The notes under the pieces were generated by a model. It worked only from the letters and a program-made list of their open reading frames with translations. It searched no databases and had not been told where the DNA came from. The translations under genes and the position numbers were made by a program. From the NCBI GenBank assembly GCA_022827225.1, contig JAJDTJ010000134.1:1-34166 (forward strand): 34,166 nucleotides of DNA, in the 5' to 3' direction. The stretch's first letter is position 1, and every line of letters begins with the position of its first letter. This DNA is from Candidatus Poribacteria bacterium. Its GTDB lineage: Bacteria > Poribacteria > WGA-4E > WGA-3G. Of the stretch, positions 6,971-16,083 are shown piece after piece.

Positions 6971-9946
6971 CTATTTGGCTGCGAGGCTCGCCCAGTGCCA
7001 TAGGAGGATCGTACTGTCCCAACTTCCAGTGGCGAGGGTTCTACCGTCTGGTGAGAATTTCAGTGCCTCAATCCGCGCCGTATGCGGTTTGACGGTAGAT
7101 GTGAGGGTGTAGGTCACGATATCCCACATCTCTATCGATCCGTCGCTGCATCCGATGAGGAGGATCGTACTATCTGGCGAGAACACTAAGGTGTTAATCC
7201 GCGGGCCACGTCTCACGAGTTCTGATAGCAAGCTGTGCGTTTCAGCATCCCATAAAAGCACTTTACCCTGTCCGACACTTGCAAGCATTTTACCATCCGG
7301 TGAAAATGCCAATGCTAATGTGTCCGCCTGTCCTGAGTCTTCTTGATCTATAAGGATTGCGCGAAGCGTGCTGGTGCTAATGTCCCACAAGCGAAGGCTT
7401 CGGTGGCTCACGCTTGCGAGTGTGCTGCTATCTGGTGAGAATGCCAGCGCTTTAACCGACATCTGGTGTCCTTCGAGTGTTTTCTTGCGATGTCCTGACA
7501 CTGTATCCCACACATAAATTGCGCCTGTCCTGTCTCCGCTTGCGAGGAGACCACTATCTGAGGAAAAAGTAGTGGTTTCGACGAACCAAGTATGCCCTAC
7601 AAGGGTTGCGCGTCGGGTGCCGGTTTGAAGGTCCCACAACCCGATCGTATTCGTATTATCCGTTACACCGGCGAGGGTCTTGCCATCCGGTGAAAATGTG
7701 GAAGCCTGTATCCCACTCAACTGTGGCAGCATCATCGGTGCGAATTCTTTATTGCTGTCGATGTCCCAAGACCGGTTGGTGTTGCCTTGCCTTAACGAGC
7801 CGACACTCATAAGGGTCGTCCCATCAGCAGAGAATCCTAACGTGCTTCCCCAGTCCTCGTGCCCTTTGAGATTAAAAGTAGAGAGATGGTCACCAGTCGT
7901 TGTCCTCCATGTGTGAACTGCTCCGGTCTCGTCAGCACTCATGAAGATCGGTTTATCTCGCGAGAACACCGAGGCAAATTTATAGATTAGCCCTGGTCCT
8001 GTGTGTGTGTCTGTTGTGGAGAGAAGTCTACCGTCCGCAACGTTCCACAATTGAATCGTGCCGTGGTCATTGCGGTTTACCAAAGTAGAGCCATTGGGTG
8101 AGAATGCCAACGTCTTAATCTGTGGTGCCGGACGCCTAACCCTGCGAGGTCCCTGATTGGTATCCGTAGGTTGGGGTTGAATGAAGGTGCGCAGCTGCTC
8201 TCCTGTGGCTGGATTCCACAATCGAATCGTCTGATCTATGTCCCTACTTGCGAGGATTTTGCCATCCGGTGAAAACGCCAATGTCTCTCCGCTGAGTGTT
8301 GACAGGTGTTCTCCTGTAGCGGTATCCAATAAGCGAATTGATGGACTTTGGCGATCCGGTTTTTGCGGTGTGTCGTTTGTGACCTCTGGCGGTTGGATTT
8401 CTGGATCCTCGCCTATAACAGCAAAGGTTTTTCCGTCGGGTGAAAAAACGAATGCCTGACCGGGGTGTGTTGATAACTGTTCCTCTGTGGCGATGTCCCA
8501 CAATTTAATTGCCATGTCCCATGATCCGCTGGCAAGAATTTTTCCGTCGGGTGAAAACGCCAATGCGCCAATTGACTCCCTGTGTCCTGTTAGTGTAGCG
8601 AGGGGATTTCCGGTATCAACATCCCACACCTGAATTGTGCGGCTACCGCTGGCAATCGTGGTACTGTCAGGTGAGAATGCAATAGACCAAGGTGAGATGC
8701 CTTCGTCCGATAGCACCGCCAACTGTTGTCCGGATTCGGTATCCCACAATCGGAGCGTTCTATCGTTCCCCGCGCTGGCGAGAATCCGTCCGTCAGGAGA
8801 GAAGGCTAAATTCTGAATCTCTGCTGTATGCCCGGTGAGCAGTGCGAGTTCGTCTCCAGTCGCCACGCTGTACATCCAAATTCCGATGCTACTTGCTATG
8901 GCGAGTTCGTTGCCATCCGGCGAAAATCGGATCCTATTAATGTTACCCTTTCCGAGACGTACTTTCGCTTCCTCCGGCAGTTCCCATTTCGTATAATCCA
9001 CGATTATTTTGTCTGCGTGTGCTTCTGAAACGAGGGCGACGGTGTTATTGGATGACTGTTTAGATTTATGGCTTCTACCTGACGCGTTTATGCTTTGTAT
9101 CTGCGTCCGCGTATCTGGCTTTGAGACGCGGTGTAGTACAAGGGGTGTCTCAATGAGTTCAACTGTCATCTCCGATGCTGCATCAAGGCTGTAAGGCTGC
9201 TGGAAACGGATTGCATATTGTTGATTCCCGATGCCGAGCATTAGCAACATCGCCACAACCGTGGAAGCGGCGGCTGCCCACGGTACGAGCGGTTTACTGT
9301 TGGATGGTACAATCGGTTTTATACGCGAAATCTCGTGCATAATGTTCGCTGTGAGATTCGGGGTGATTTGGAAATTCCCTAAGACTTCTCGAATCAGCGG
9401 TTCCTCTTTTTTGAGGTGCTGTCGCGCTCGGTAGAGACGATTCTTAATCGTGCTGACCGATACGCCTAAAAATTTGCTGATCTCCTCATACGTCATTTCG
9501 CCGAGGTAGTAGAGCGTGATGACCGTCCGTTCACTCTCCTGCAGTTTCGCGAGTAGCTGCTTGACGACTTCGCGATGGACTTCTGCTGCTGTCTGCTCGT
9601 TTTCGTCAATGACGTATTCGGAATACGTCGCTTTTTCCAAATCGGCACTGCTGGTAGTTTCCAGGGGCTGCGTCTGCAAACGCTTTTTTCGGAGCCACGT
9701 TTTGCAGTGGTTCGTCGCTATGACGTAGAGCCAACCGGCAAAAGACTGTGGATCCTTTAGCGTTGCCAGTTTTTGGTACGCTTTTAGGAATGTATCTTGT
9801 GTGATATCCTCAGCGATATGGAAATCCCCTATCTTTCGCCACACAAGGGCGTGAACCGGTTTTTGGTATTTTCGTACGAGTGTTGAGAAGGCGGTATCAT
9901 CGCCTGAAAGGACGCGCTGGATGAGTTTAGCATCACTGTTTTTCAT
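6971..9946 (-). CDS. ECF sigma factor fused through a membrane segment to WD40 repeats
   Basis: 991 residues. Residues 1-88 are sigma region 2 (AEDITQDTFLKAYQKL, then PQSFAGWLYVIATNHCKTWL). Region 4 is at about 125-178 (MTYEEISKFLGVSVSTIKNRLYRAR, a helix-turn-helix). Residues 222-242 are a single hydrophobic helix, then comes a ~75-residue linker. From ~336 to the C-terminus there are many WD40 units with the pattern lAFSPDGkxLASgs...xxLWDxxtG. A propeller on the far side of the membrane controlling a cytoplasmic sigma factor is the simplest reading, but the mechanism is inferred. The ATG has AGAGGTG upstream. No anti-sigma gene is adjacent, consistent with sensing in cis. The WD40 start (YTKWELPEEAKVRLGKG) closely resembles the secreted WD40 protein at 14220-16073. 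Confidence 0.9.
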   Translation of the reverse strand: MKNSDAKLIQRVLSGDDTAFSTLVRKYQKPVHALVWRKIGDFHIAEDITQDTFLKAYQKLATLKDPQSFAGWLYVIATNHCKTWLRKKRLQTQPLETTSSADLEKATYSEYVIDENEQTAAEVHREVVKQLLAKLQESERTVITLYYLGEMTYEEISKFLGVSVSTIKNRLYRARQHLKKEEPLIREVLGNFQITPNLTANIMHEISRIKPIVPSNSKPLVPWAAAASTVVAMLLMLGIGNQQYAIRFQQPYSLDAASEMTVELIETPLVLHRVSKPDTRTQIQSINASGRSHKSKQSSNNTVALVSEAHADKIIVDYTKWELPEEAKVRLGKGNINRIRFSPDGNELAIASSIGIWMYSVATGDELALLTGHTAEIQNLAFSPDGRILASAGNDRTLRLWDTESGQQLAVLSDEGISPWSIAFSPDSTTIASGSRTIQVWDVDTGNPLATLTGHRESIGALAFSPDGKILASGSWDMAIKLWDIATEEQLSTHPGQAFVFSPDGKTFAVIGEDPEIQPPEVTNDTPQKPDRQSPSIRLLDTATGEHLSTLSGETLAFSPDGKILASRDIDQTIRLWNPATGEQLRTFIQPQPTDTNQGPRRVRRPAPQIKTLAFSPNGSTLVNRNDHGTIQLWNVADGRLLSTTDTHTGPGLIYKFASVFSRDKPIFMSADETGAVHTWRTTTGDHLSTFNLKGHEDWGSTLGFSADGTTLMSVGSLRQGNTNRSWDIDSNKEFAPMMLPQLSGIQASTFSPDGKTLAGVTDNTNTIGLWDLQTGTRRATLVGHTWFVETTTFSSDSGLLASGDRTGAIYVWDTVSGHRKKTLEGHQMSVKALAFSPDSSTLASVSHRSLRLWDISTSTLRAILIDQEDSGQADTLALAFSPDGKMLASVGQGKVLLWDAETHSLLSELVRRGPRINTLVFSPDSTILLIGCSDGSIEMWDIVTYTLTSTVKPHTARIEALKFSPDGRTLATGSWDSTILLWHWASLAAK

Positions 9947-10063
9947 TGGACACCTCTAAAATCTAAAAATGGAAAGTTCATTCACTCACCTTAACCCGAT
10001 TAAATATAATGACGCAATCCGCAGTGAAAAAGTCTCATAATTGTGAAAAAATAAGGATACGAA

Positions 10064-10459
10064 TTAAAGCGGTTTTCCGAAACATAGCACGTAACCGTCG
10101 TGATCCTTGAGTTCAAATGCACGGAGACCGTCGCTGGTGTCCGCGAGCGGTTCGTGGAATGCCAAGCCACGAGACTGATACTCGGCAAACAGCGCGTCAG
10201 GATCAGAAACCAAAATGAAAGCGTCCCATCTTGCCCACTCGTGCCGTGTGTGATTTGGTACGGGATGGATGAATTCGGTGATGTGTTTCAGCAGTATCCG
10301 CACGTTATCGCGAGATACGATCCCGAAAAACGGGTCTTCTTCTGGTACAAGTATGTCCGTCTGAAAACCGAGTTTTTGGTTGTAGAAGTCAATCGACTCT
10401 GCAAGGTCTTTGACGATGAAGAACGGATAAATCCTCTCAAGTGTCGTCCTCTCTGACAT
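10064..10459 (-). CDS. VOC (glyoxalase/bleomycin-resistance-like) family protein
   Basis: 131 residues with two beta-alpha-beta-beta-beta modules: RIYPFFIVKDLAESIDFYNQ at residues 9-28 and WDAFILVSDPDALFAEYQSR in the second half. The C-terminus GLRAFELKDHDGYVLCFGKPL carries the family's typical 'f.l.D.dGy.l.f' end. Members are metal-dependent lyases, dioxygenases or drug-binding proteins; the activity here cannot be assigned. It is a single gene, divergent from the PhyH gene at 10622, with about 160 bases of shared upstream region that holds the PhyH promoter. Confidence 0.85.
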   Translation of the reverse strand: MSERTTLERIYPFFIVKDLAESIDFYNQKLGFQTDILVPEEDPFFGIVSRDNVRILLKHITEFIHPVPNHTRHEWARWDAFILVSDPDALFAEYQSRGLAFHEPLADTSDGLRAFELKDHDGYVLCFGKPL

Positions 10460-10548
10460 TGTTAATTCTCCTATCTTTTTTTCGTAATATCCTAACAGAT
10501 TTTTGTCCGGTATTCAACAAGGAAACAAGAAACGGGGTTATCGGAAAT

Positions 10549-10578
10549 TTGACAACTGTTTCAGGTTCGTGATAAAAT
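10549..10578 (+). promoter_or_regulatory. Promoter of the PhyH gene
   Basis: TTGACA at 10549-10554 and TAAAAT at 10573-10578 have an 18-base spacer. It is about 45 bases before the start codon of the plus-strand dioxygenase gene. Confidence 0.6.
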
Positions 10579-10621
10579 TCTTTGGACTTAAACGAGACAG
10601 GACACACGATAAGGAGGAAAG

Positions 10622-11383
10622 ATGGCATCTGAAGGGACAGGGTTGACACCGGCACAAAAGCGGTTCTATGAGGAAAACGGGTATCTCGTGCTCGAAAGTG
10701 TCTTTGCGGCGGACGAGTGTGAACGTTTTGTGGAACACCTTGAAGACCTCCACGCTGGACGTAAGCAACTTGATGGATTCTTTCAGCAGAATAAATACGG
10801 TGCCCGAACCTTTAATCAGCACCTTTACGATCCTTATGTGCTGGACCTATTTATTGATCCACGCTTGCATAGACCCCTTGCGGACTGTTTTGGAGATGAA
10901 CCGGAAGGGGTCCAAACGATGCACTTTTATGAGGGGTCGGAGCATCCGTTTCACCAAGATCAATACTATTTACCGGACTGTATGTCGGCGTGGATTGCGA
11001 TGGTCAGCGTGGATGAGAATAACGGGCCTCTCGTGGTACAACCCGGTTCGCATAGGAGACGGTTGATTACGCAAGACGATGTGCCTATGACGCTGTTACC
11101 GGGAGAGACGTACGAGTTGCAACAGCACAATCGCTATTTTCCAACAGTTGCACAACTCGTTTGTCAAAACGGTACGGATGTAATTCAGGTCATGGTGAAT
11201 CAGGGAGATGTTATCTTGTTTGATGGGAAGTTGATTCACGGGGGTGCAAAGATTTTGAAACCGGGGACCCGTAGGCATGCGTTGGCGTGTCATTATATCC
11301 CGTACCACTCCGAGAACTGGGAACGGGATTGGCCGCGGATCTCGTTTGATGGCAGTCGGCGGGTTCATTATACCTCTAATTAG
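10622..11383 (+). CDS. Phytanoyl-CoA dioxygenase (PhyH) family protein
   Basis: 253 residues. The Fe(II)/2-oxoglutarate facial triad is visible as HQD (His 111, Asp 113) in HPFHQDQYYLPD and the distal His 206 in LIHGGAK. Arg 218 in GTRRHAL is the likely 2-oxoglutarate anchor, and PGSHRRRL is the usual family loop. It is a cytoplasmic non-haem iron oxygenase. The family hydroxylates diverse small molecules, so 'phytanoyl-CoA' should not be taken as the substrate. AAGGAGG lies seven bases before the ATG, with its own promoter upstream. A second, longer member is at 17814-18857 and is only distantly similar. Confidence 0.88.
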   Translation: MASEGTGLTPAQKRFYEENGYLVLESVFAADECERFVEHLEDLHAGRKQLDGFFQQNKYGARTFNQHLYDPYVLDLFIDPRLHRPLADCFGDEPEGVQTMHFYEGSEHPFHQDQYYLPDCMSAWIAMVSVDENNGPLVVQPGSHRRRLITQDDVPMTLLPGETYELQQHNRYFPTVAQLVCQNGTDVIQVMVNQGDVILFDGKLIHGGAKILKPGTRRHALACHYIPYHSENWERDWPRISFDGSRRVHYTSN

Positions 11384-11474
11384 GCGAGAAACTTCTATGG
11401 TAAAAAAAATAGAAACATGATATACTTGTTCAGGTTAGTTTGAACGGTTTTAGAAAAAAATGAGGAGAAAGACG

Positions 11475-14090
11475 ATGCGATACCTATTGACATTTTGGAC
11501 ATGTTTAATTTTAGTAAGCGGTTATTGCGTTGCGGTGTCTGCGCAGGAAGCGGCACAGCCTGCGACGCAAGAGGCATCTGCAAAGAAGAAAAAAGAGTTT
11601 GAAGATTTTTCAAAAGTAACCGAAGACAGTAAAAGCTATCAAGGTTTTTTTAGGCTTTACGAGAAAAAAGAGAATCTCTATTGCGAGATACAACCGTCCC
11701 AGTTAGACAAGCCTTTTCTATGCATGATTAGTCTTGCACGGGGGTTAGGGACAGGCTACCTAATCTCTGGGATGACGATGGATGAGTGGTTGCTCGTCTG
11801 GCGGCGCGTTGGTGACCGTGTGCACCTTGTCCGAAAGAATGTGCGTTTCCGGGCTGATAAAGGGACACCGACAGCGCAAGCGGTGGATTACAGTTACAGC
11901 GACTCTATCTTATTCTCTCTTAAGATTGAAAGTATACATCCACAACGGCGGAGTCTGTTGGTGAATGTTGCACCCGTCTTTATGTCTGACCTGCTGCCTT
12001 TAGCGGGGAGTATCGGCGGCGGTGCCCGGTTCGACAAAACGCGTAGCACTTGGGGGACAATCAAAGGGTTCCCTAAGAACGTCGAGCTGCGGGTTCAGGC
12101 GGTGTACGCAGCGAGCGGCAGTAGGACCACTGTCCCGGACAGTCGCGGTATCCAGTTGACGATGCACTACAGTCTTTCCGAGCTTCCATCAAACAACTAT
12201 CAACCGCGGCTCGCTGATGACCGGCTCGGGCACTTCATGACCGTCGTCAAAGATTATTCGCTCCAAACCAGTGATGCGCCGTATGTCCGGTATGTCAACC
12301 GTTGGCATCTGGAGAAGGCGAATAAGAAGGCGGAACTCTCACCGCCGAAGGATCCGATTATCTTCTATATTGAGAAGACGGTGCCACACCGTTTCCGTCC
12401 TTATATTCGGCAAGGCATCTTGGAATGGAATAAGGCGTTTGAGAAGGCAGGCTTTGTCGATGCGATTGAAGCACGGATTCAGCAAGATTATGAGAATTGG
12501 GACCCTGAAGATGCCCGGTATAATACGATCCGCTGGGTCGTTGATGCCGGTTTCGCGATCGGTCCGTCGCGTGTGAATCCATTGACAGGTCAGATATTGG
12601 ATGCGGATATCCTTATCAGTGACAGTTTCATCAGATCGTGGCAGCGGGAGTATGTGACGTATTTCGAGGAACTCGACCACGAACACGATCACCCGATAGA
12701 TGATACCTCACGCTTCCAGTGTCAGATGGCATCCGGATTGGCACGCCAGATGGGATTCATGGCGAGCGTGCTGCAGGCGCGCGGTGTGGTCGGCGAAGAC
12801 GGTGAGTTGCCGGAAGAGTTTATCGGTCAGGCACTGAAATCGCTGACGATGCACGAAGTCGGTCATACCTTGGGATTACGCCATAACTTTAAAGCGAGTA
12901 CAATTCATTCGCTTGGTGACCTGAATAAGAAAAGCGATGAGGCACTCCTCGGTTCTGTGATGGAATATGACGCTGTGAACATCGCACCTGAAGGCAAAAA
13001 ACAGGGAGACTATTATACAACGACGATTGGACCGTGGGACTATTGGGTGGTCGAATACGCTTACAAGTCGATCGGTGGGAGCAGCCCTGAAGCGGAATTG
13101 CCGGAGCTGCAGAAGATCGCTGCCCGCGTCGCAACACCGGGATTGACGTACGGTACGGACGGTGATGCGTCCGCATACCAGAGTAGGGATTTAGACCCGC
13201 TCGTCAATCGGTGGGATCTCGGTTCGGACCCGCTCGATTTTGCGAAGCAACGTCGCGAGATTGTCGTTGAACTCTGGGATAAAATTGCTGACAAGGTTAC
13301 GAAAGAGGGGATGGGGTATCAGCGTGTCAGGCGCGCCTTCGGGTCGCTGCTCGGTGAACACGGTTATTCGATGTACCTCGCGAGCCGTTATATCGGTGGA
13401 CAGTACCATCACCGGGACCATCGTGGCGATGAGAACGGACGGCTACCGTTTGTGCCTGTCCCGGCGGCGAAACAGCGTGAAGCACTGGAATTTATCAAAG
13501 AGCACGCACTCTCAGATAAAGCCTTCGATTTCTCACCGGATCTGCTCAACAGTCTCGCGATCACGCGTTGGAGCGACTGGGGATCGAGTAGTGGGAATTC
13601 TACGCGTTTGGATTACCCTGTGCATAGTGCCATTCTGAGCAATCAGAACCGCATCTTGGGACGCTTGCTCCATCCGAACGTCCTCTCGCGTATTCAGGAC
13701 ACAGAGTTGAAGTTTCCGGAAGGTGAGGACGCGTTCACACTACCGGAACTCTTCTCAGGTATTACAGACGCGGTTTGGACAGAATTGGATCGGAATGTCG
13801 GAGAGAAGCAGTGGTCGAATACGGATGCGTTCATCTCCAGTTTCCGGCGTGCGCTGCAACGTGAGCATCTGAAGCGGCTCATTAAGTTGGTATTAGACGC
13901 GGATAGCGGAACACCTGAAGACGCAAGGTCGCTTGCACGCTACCATCTTGGACAGATCAACAGTGGGATACAGGCTGTGCTTCAGAATGCGCAAGGGAGG
14001 CTTGACGATTACAGTTTGGCGCACCTTGAAGAATCACAAGTCCGGGTTACGAAGGCGTTGGATGCGAGTTTCCAAGTCCAGAAACGATGA
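11475..14090 (+). CDS. Secreted zinc-dependent metalloprotease (DUF4953/DUF5117-like)
   Basis: 871 residues. A signal peptide is present (MRYLLTFWTCLILVSGYCVAV, cut near VSAQE), then a Lys-rich linker. The zinc site MHEVGHTLGLRH (residues about 459-470) is HExxHxxGxxH, the gluzincin/metzincin-type motif with three His ligands. A Met-turn-like SVMEYD follows some 30 residues later. The long N-terminal beta-rich part fits DUF5117 and the catalytic part DUF4953. It should act in the periplasm or outside the cell; targets are unknown. I start at 11475 because GAGGAG sits eight bases upstream; the ATG at 11460 overlaps that site and has none of its own. It is followed by a wobble-paired palindrome at 14124. 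Confidence 0.88.
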   Translation: MRYLLTFWTCLILVSGYCVAVSAQEAAQPATQEASAKKKKEFEDFSKVTEDSKSYQGFFRLYEKKENLYCEIQPSQLDKPFLCMISLARGLGTGYLISGMTMDEWLLVWRRVGDRVHLVRKNVRFRADKGTPTAQAVDYSYSDSILFSLKIESIHPQRRSLLVNVAPVFMSDLLPLAGSIGGGARFDKTRSTWGTIKGFPKNVELRVQAVYAASGSRTTVPDSRGIQLTMHYSLSELPSNNYQPRLADDRLGHFMTVVKDYSLQTSDAPYVRYVNRWHLEKANKKAELSPPKDPIIFYIEKTVPHRFRPYIRQGILEWNKAFEKAGFVDAIEARIQQDYENWDPEDARYNTIRWVVDAGFAIGPSRVNPLTGQILDADILISDSFIRSWQREYVTYFEELDHEHDHPIDDTSRFQCQMASGLARQMGFMASVLQARGVVGEDGELPEEFIGQALKSLTMHEVGHTLGLRHNFKASTIHSLGDLNKKSDEALLGSVMEYDAVNIAPEGKKQGDYYTTTIGPWDYWVVEYAYKSIGGSSPEAELPELQKIAARVATPGLTYGTDGDASAYQSRDLDPLVNRWDLGSDPLDFAKQRREIVVELWDKIADKVTKEGMGYQRVRRAFGSLLGEHGYSMYLASRYIGGQYHHRDHRGDENGRLPFVPVPAAKQREALEFIKEHALSDKAFDFSPDLLNSLAITRWSDWGSSSGNSTRLDYPVHSAILSNQNRILGRLLHPNVLSRIQDTELKFPEGEDAFTLPELFSGITDAVWTELDRNVGEKQWSNTDAFISSFRRALQREHLKRLIKLVLDADSGTPEDARSLARYHLGQINSGIQAVLQNAQGRLDDYSLAHLEESQVRVTKALDASFQVQKR

Positions 14091-14123
14091 ATACTTGTCG
14101 GTTTTTTGGGAGTTGATTCCACT

Positions 14124-14154
14124 CGGTAGGCGTGCTTTGTAAGCGCGCCTATCG
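14124..14154. repeat. REP-like palindrome between protease and WD40 genes
   Basis: CGGTAGGCGTGCTT pairs with AAGCGCGCCTATCG over a three-base loop, a 14-bp stem with two G-U wobbles as RNA. It lacks a T-tract. Its outer CGGTAG arm is shared with 5498-5529. It may help end the protease transcript. Confidence 0.5.
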
Positions 14155-14219
14155 TTTGGAAAATAGGGTAGGTTAATTTCGTTTTATCCCAATACAGCGA
14201 ACGACTCGGAGATAGGAAA

Positions 14220-16073
14220 ATGAAAACAATATTTATTATTATTTTATCCTTCCTTTTTGTATTGTTTTCGTGGGATGCTTCTGCTCAAGATTATACCAAC
14301 TTGAATTTGCCGGAAGGTGCCAAAGCGCGCCTTGGCAAAGGTTTCATAGAGGCCCTCGCGTATTCGCCAGATGGTAAAACACTTGCACTGGCAAGCGGTG
14401 CCGGGATTTGGCTCTATGATATGCAGGCGGGTACCGAAATTGCTCTTCTCCGAGGACATACAGGTGTAATCCGCGCTGTTGCATTTTCGCCCGATGGTGC
14501 TACCCTCGCAAGTGGCGGAGGTTACAGTAATGACTACACAATTCGGTTGTGGAGTATCAGTAGAAAAAAACAGGAAGCAGTCCTTTCCAAGCATACATCC
14601 AATGTGCGTTCCTTAGCTTTCTCTCCGGACGGTCAGACACTCGCGAGTGCGAGTGATGATGAGACGGTTCGGTTGTGGCATACGACTAACGGTCAACTTA
14701 AACGGACACTTTCCGGTCATGCAAATGCAGTCCATTCGGTTGCATTTTCTCCAGATAGTAAAACGCTCACGAGCGGGAGTTCGGACCAAACGATTCGTTT
14801 ATGGGATGTTGACACCGGCGAACATAAAGATACGTTTTTAGGTCATACGAATAGGGTTAGTTCGGTTGCGTTCTCACCCGACGGTAAAACGTTGGCGAGT
14901 GGGAGTGACGATATGAGAATCCGACTGTGGGATATTGAAACGGGACGATACGAACCGACGTTTGCCGGTGGGCATGCTGGAGAGGTCGGTGCTGTTGTCT
15001 TCTCTCCGGATGGTCGCATACTTGCGAGTTGTGGTGGTGACAAAAGAATTCGGCTGTGGGATGTACACACCGGACAGCGCAAACAGACGTTTCTTGGACA
15101 TACAGATAAAGTGTATTCGGTTGCGTTTTCTTCCGATGGAAAAACGCTTGTAAGTGCCAGTTGGGACGGTACGATTCGATTGTGGGATATTGATACCGGT
15201 CAACATAAAGTTATACTTTCTGGCTACTCACAGTCAGTCTCTTCTCTGGCTTTTTCTCCGAATGGAAAAACGTTAGCGAGTGGGTGTTACGACGCTATTT
15301 GGTTGTGGGATGTGGATACCAGACAGCATAAGTTGACACTTGAAGGATATGACGGTGGTATAACTTCTGTGGCATATTCATCGGACAATCGTACAGTCGC
15401 GAGTGGCAGTTGGGATGGTATGATCCAATTATGGGATACAGACACCGGAAAACACAAGTTGACGCTTGAAGGACATACGGATGATATCCGTTCCGTAACG
15501 TTTTCACCAGATGGTTGGACACTGGCGAGCGGAAGTAATGATGGAACGATTCGGTTGTGGCATGCTAACACAGGCAAACAGATTCAGACGCTTCTCGAAC
15601 ACGAGAAGGCTGTCTATTCGGTCGCGTTTTCACCAGATGGACGCACGCTCGCGAGTGGAAGCAGTGATGGAACAATCCGGTTCTGGCATGCAGTGACAGG
15701 AGGATACAAACCGACCCTTTCAGAGCATACAGATATTGTCCACTCGATAGCGTACGCTCCGGATGGAAAGACGCTTGCAAGTGGAGGTTCGGGGGTCCAA
15801 TTGTGGGATATAAAGACAAGACAACATAAGGAAATATTTGGACAGGATATAGAGCTTATGATGCATATCGTGGCATACTCCCCAAAAGGTGATATCTTTG
15901 CTATTGGAAGTGGAGATGGAAAGGTTCATTTATGGGATACAAAGAGAGGACTGTATAAACAGAGGCTTGAAGGGCACACTTTGCCTGTTAGGTCAATTGT
16001 ATTCTCGCCGGATGGTCGCACACTTGCTAGCGGTAGTGATGACGGAACAATCCTATTGTGGGACGTTCCGTAA
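14220..16073 (+). CDS. Secreted WD40-repeat beta-propeller protein
   Basis: 617 residues. A signal peptide (MKTIFIIILSFLFVLFSWDA, cut near SAQD) is followed by the cap motif LPEGAKARLGKG and then about 14 WD40 units of the form H-x-VxSVAFSPDGkTLASGSxDxTIRLWDxxTG, enough for two seven-bladed propellers. Such proteins act as binding scaffolds; the partner is unknown. The cap and first blade (SPDGKTLALASGAGIWLYD) closely parallel the WD40 part of the sigma fusion at 6971-9946, so the two propellers share a recent family origin. AGGAAA precedes the ATG. Ten bases separate its stop from the GNAT gene, so the two are probably cotranscribed. The near-identical repeats make recombination or misassembly here possible. 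Confidence 0.9.
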   Translation: MKTIFIIILSFLFVLFSWDASAQDYTNLNLPEGAKARLGKGFIEALAYSPDGKTLALASGAGIWLYDMQAGTEIALLRGHTGVIRAVAFSPDGATLASGGGYSNDYTIRLWSISRKKQEAVLSKHTSNVRSLAFSPDGQTLASASDDETVRLWHTTNGQLKRTLSGHANAVHSVAFSPDSKTLTSGSSDQTIRLWDVDTGEHKDTFLGHTNRVSSVAFSPDGKTLASGSDDMRIRLWDIETGRYEPTFAGGHAGEVGAVVFSPDGRILASCGGDKRIRLWDVHTGQRKQTFLGHTDKVYSVAFSSDGKTLVSASWDGTIRLWDIDTGQHKVILSGYSQSVSSLAFSPNGKTLASGCYDAIWLWDVDTRQHKLTLEGYDGGITSVAYSSDNRTVASGSWDGMIQLWDTDTGKHKLTLEGHTDDIRSVTFSPDGWTLASGSNDGTIRLWHANTGKQIQTLLEHEKAVYSVAFSPDGRTLASGSSDGTIRFWHAVTGGYKPTLSEHTDIVHSIAYAPDGKTLASGGSGVQLWDIKTRQHKEIFGQDIELMMHIVAYSPKGDIFAIGSGDGKVHLWDTKRGLYKQRLEGHTLPVRSIVFSPDGRTLASGSDDGTILLWDVP

Positions 16074-16083
16074 AGGAGAATAG

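Noticed and set aside
7155..9200. Several open frames on the plus strand across the sigma-WD40 gene
   Set aside because: They repeat with the WD40 period and mirror the SPDGK coding pattern on the other strand; none has a family match or ribosome-binding site.
14843..15577. Minus-strand open frames within the secreted WD40 gene
   Set aside because: They are antisense reflections of the WD40 repeats.
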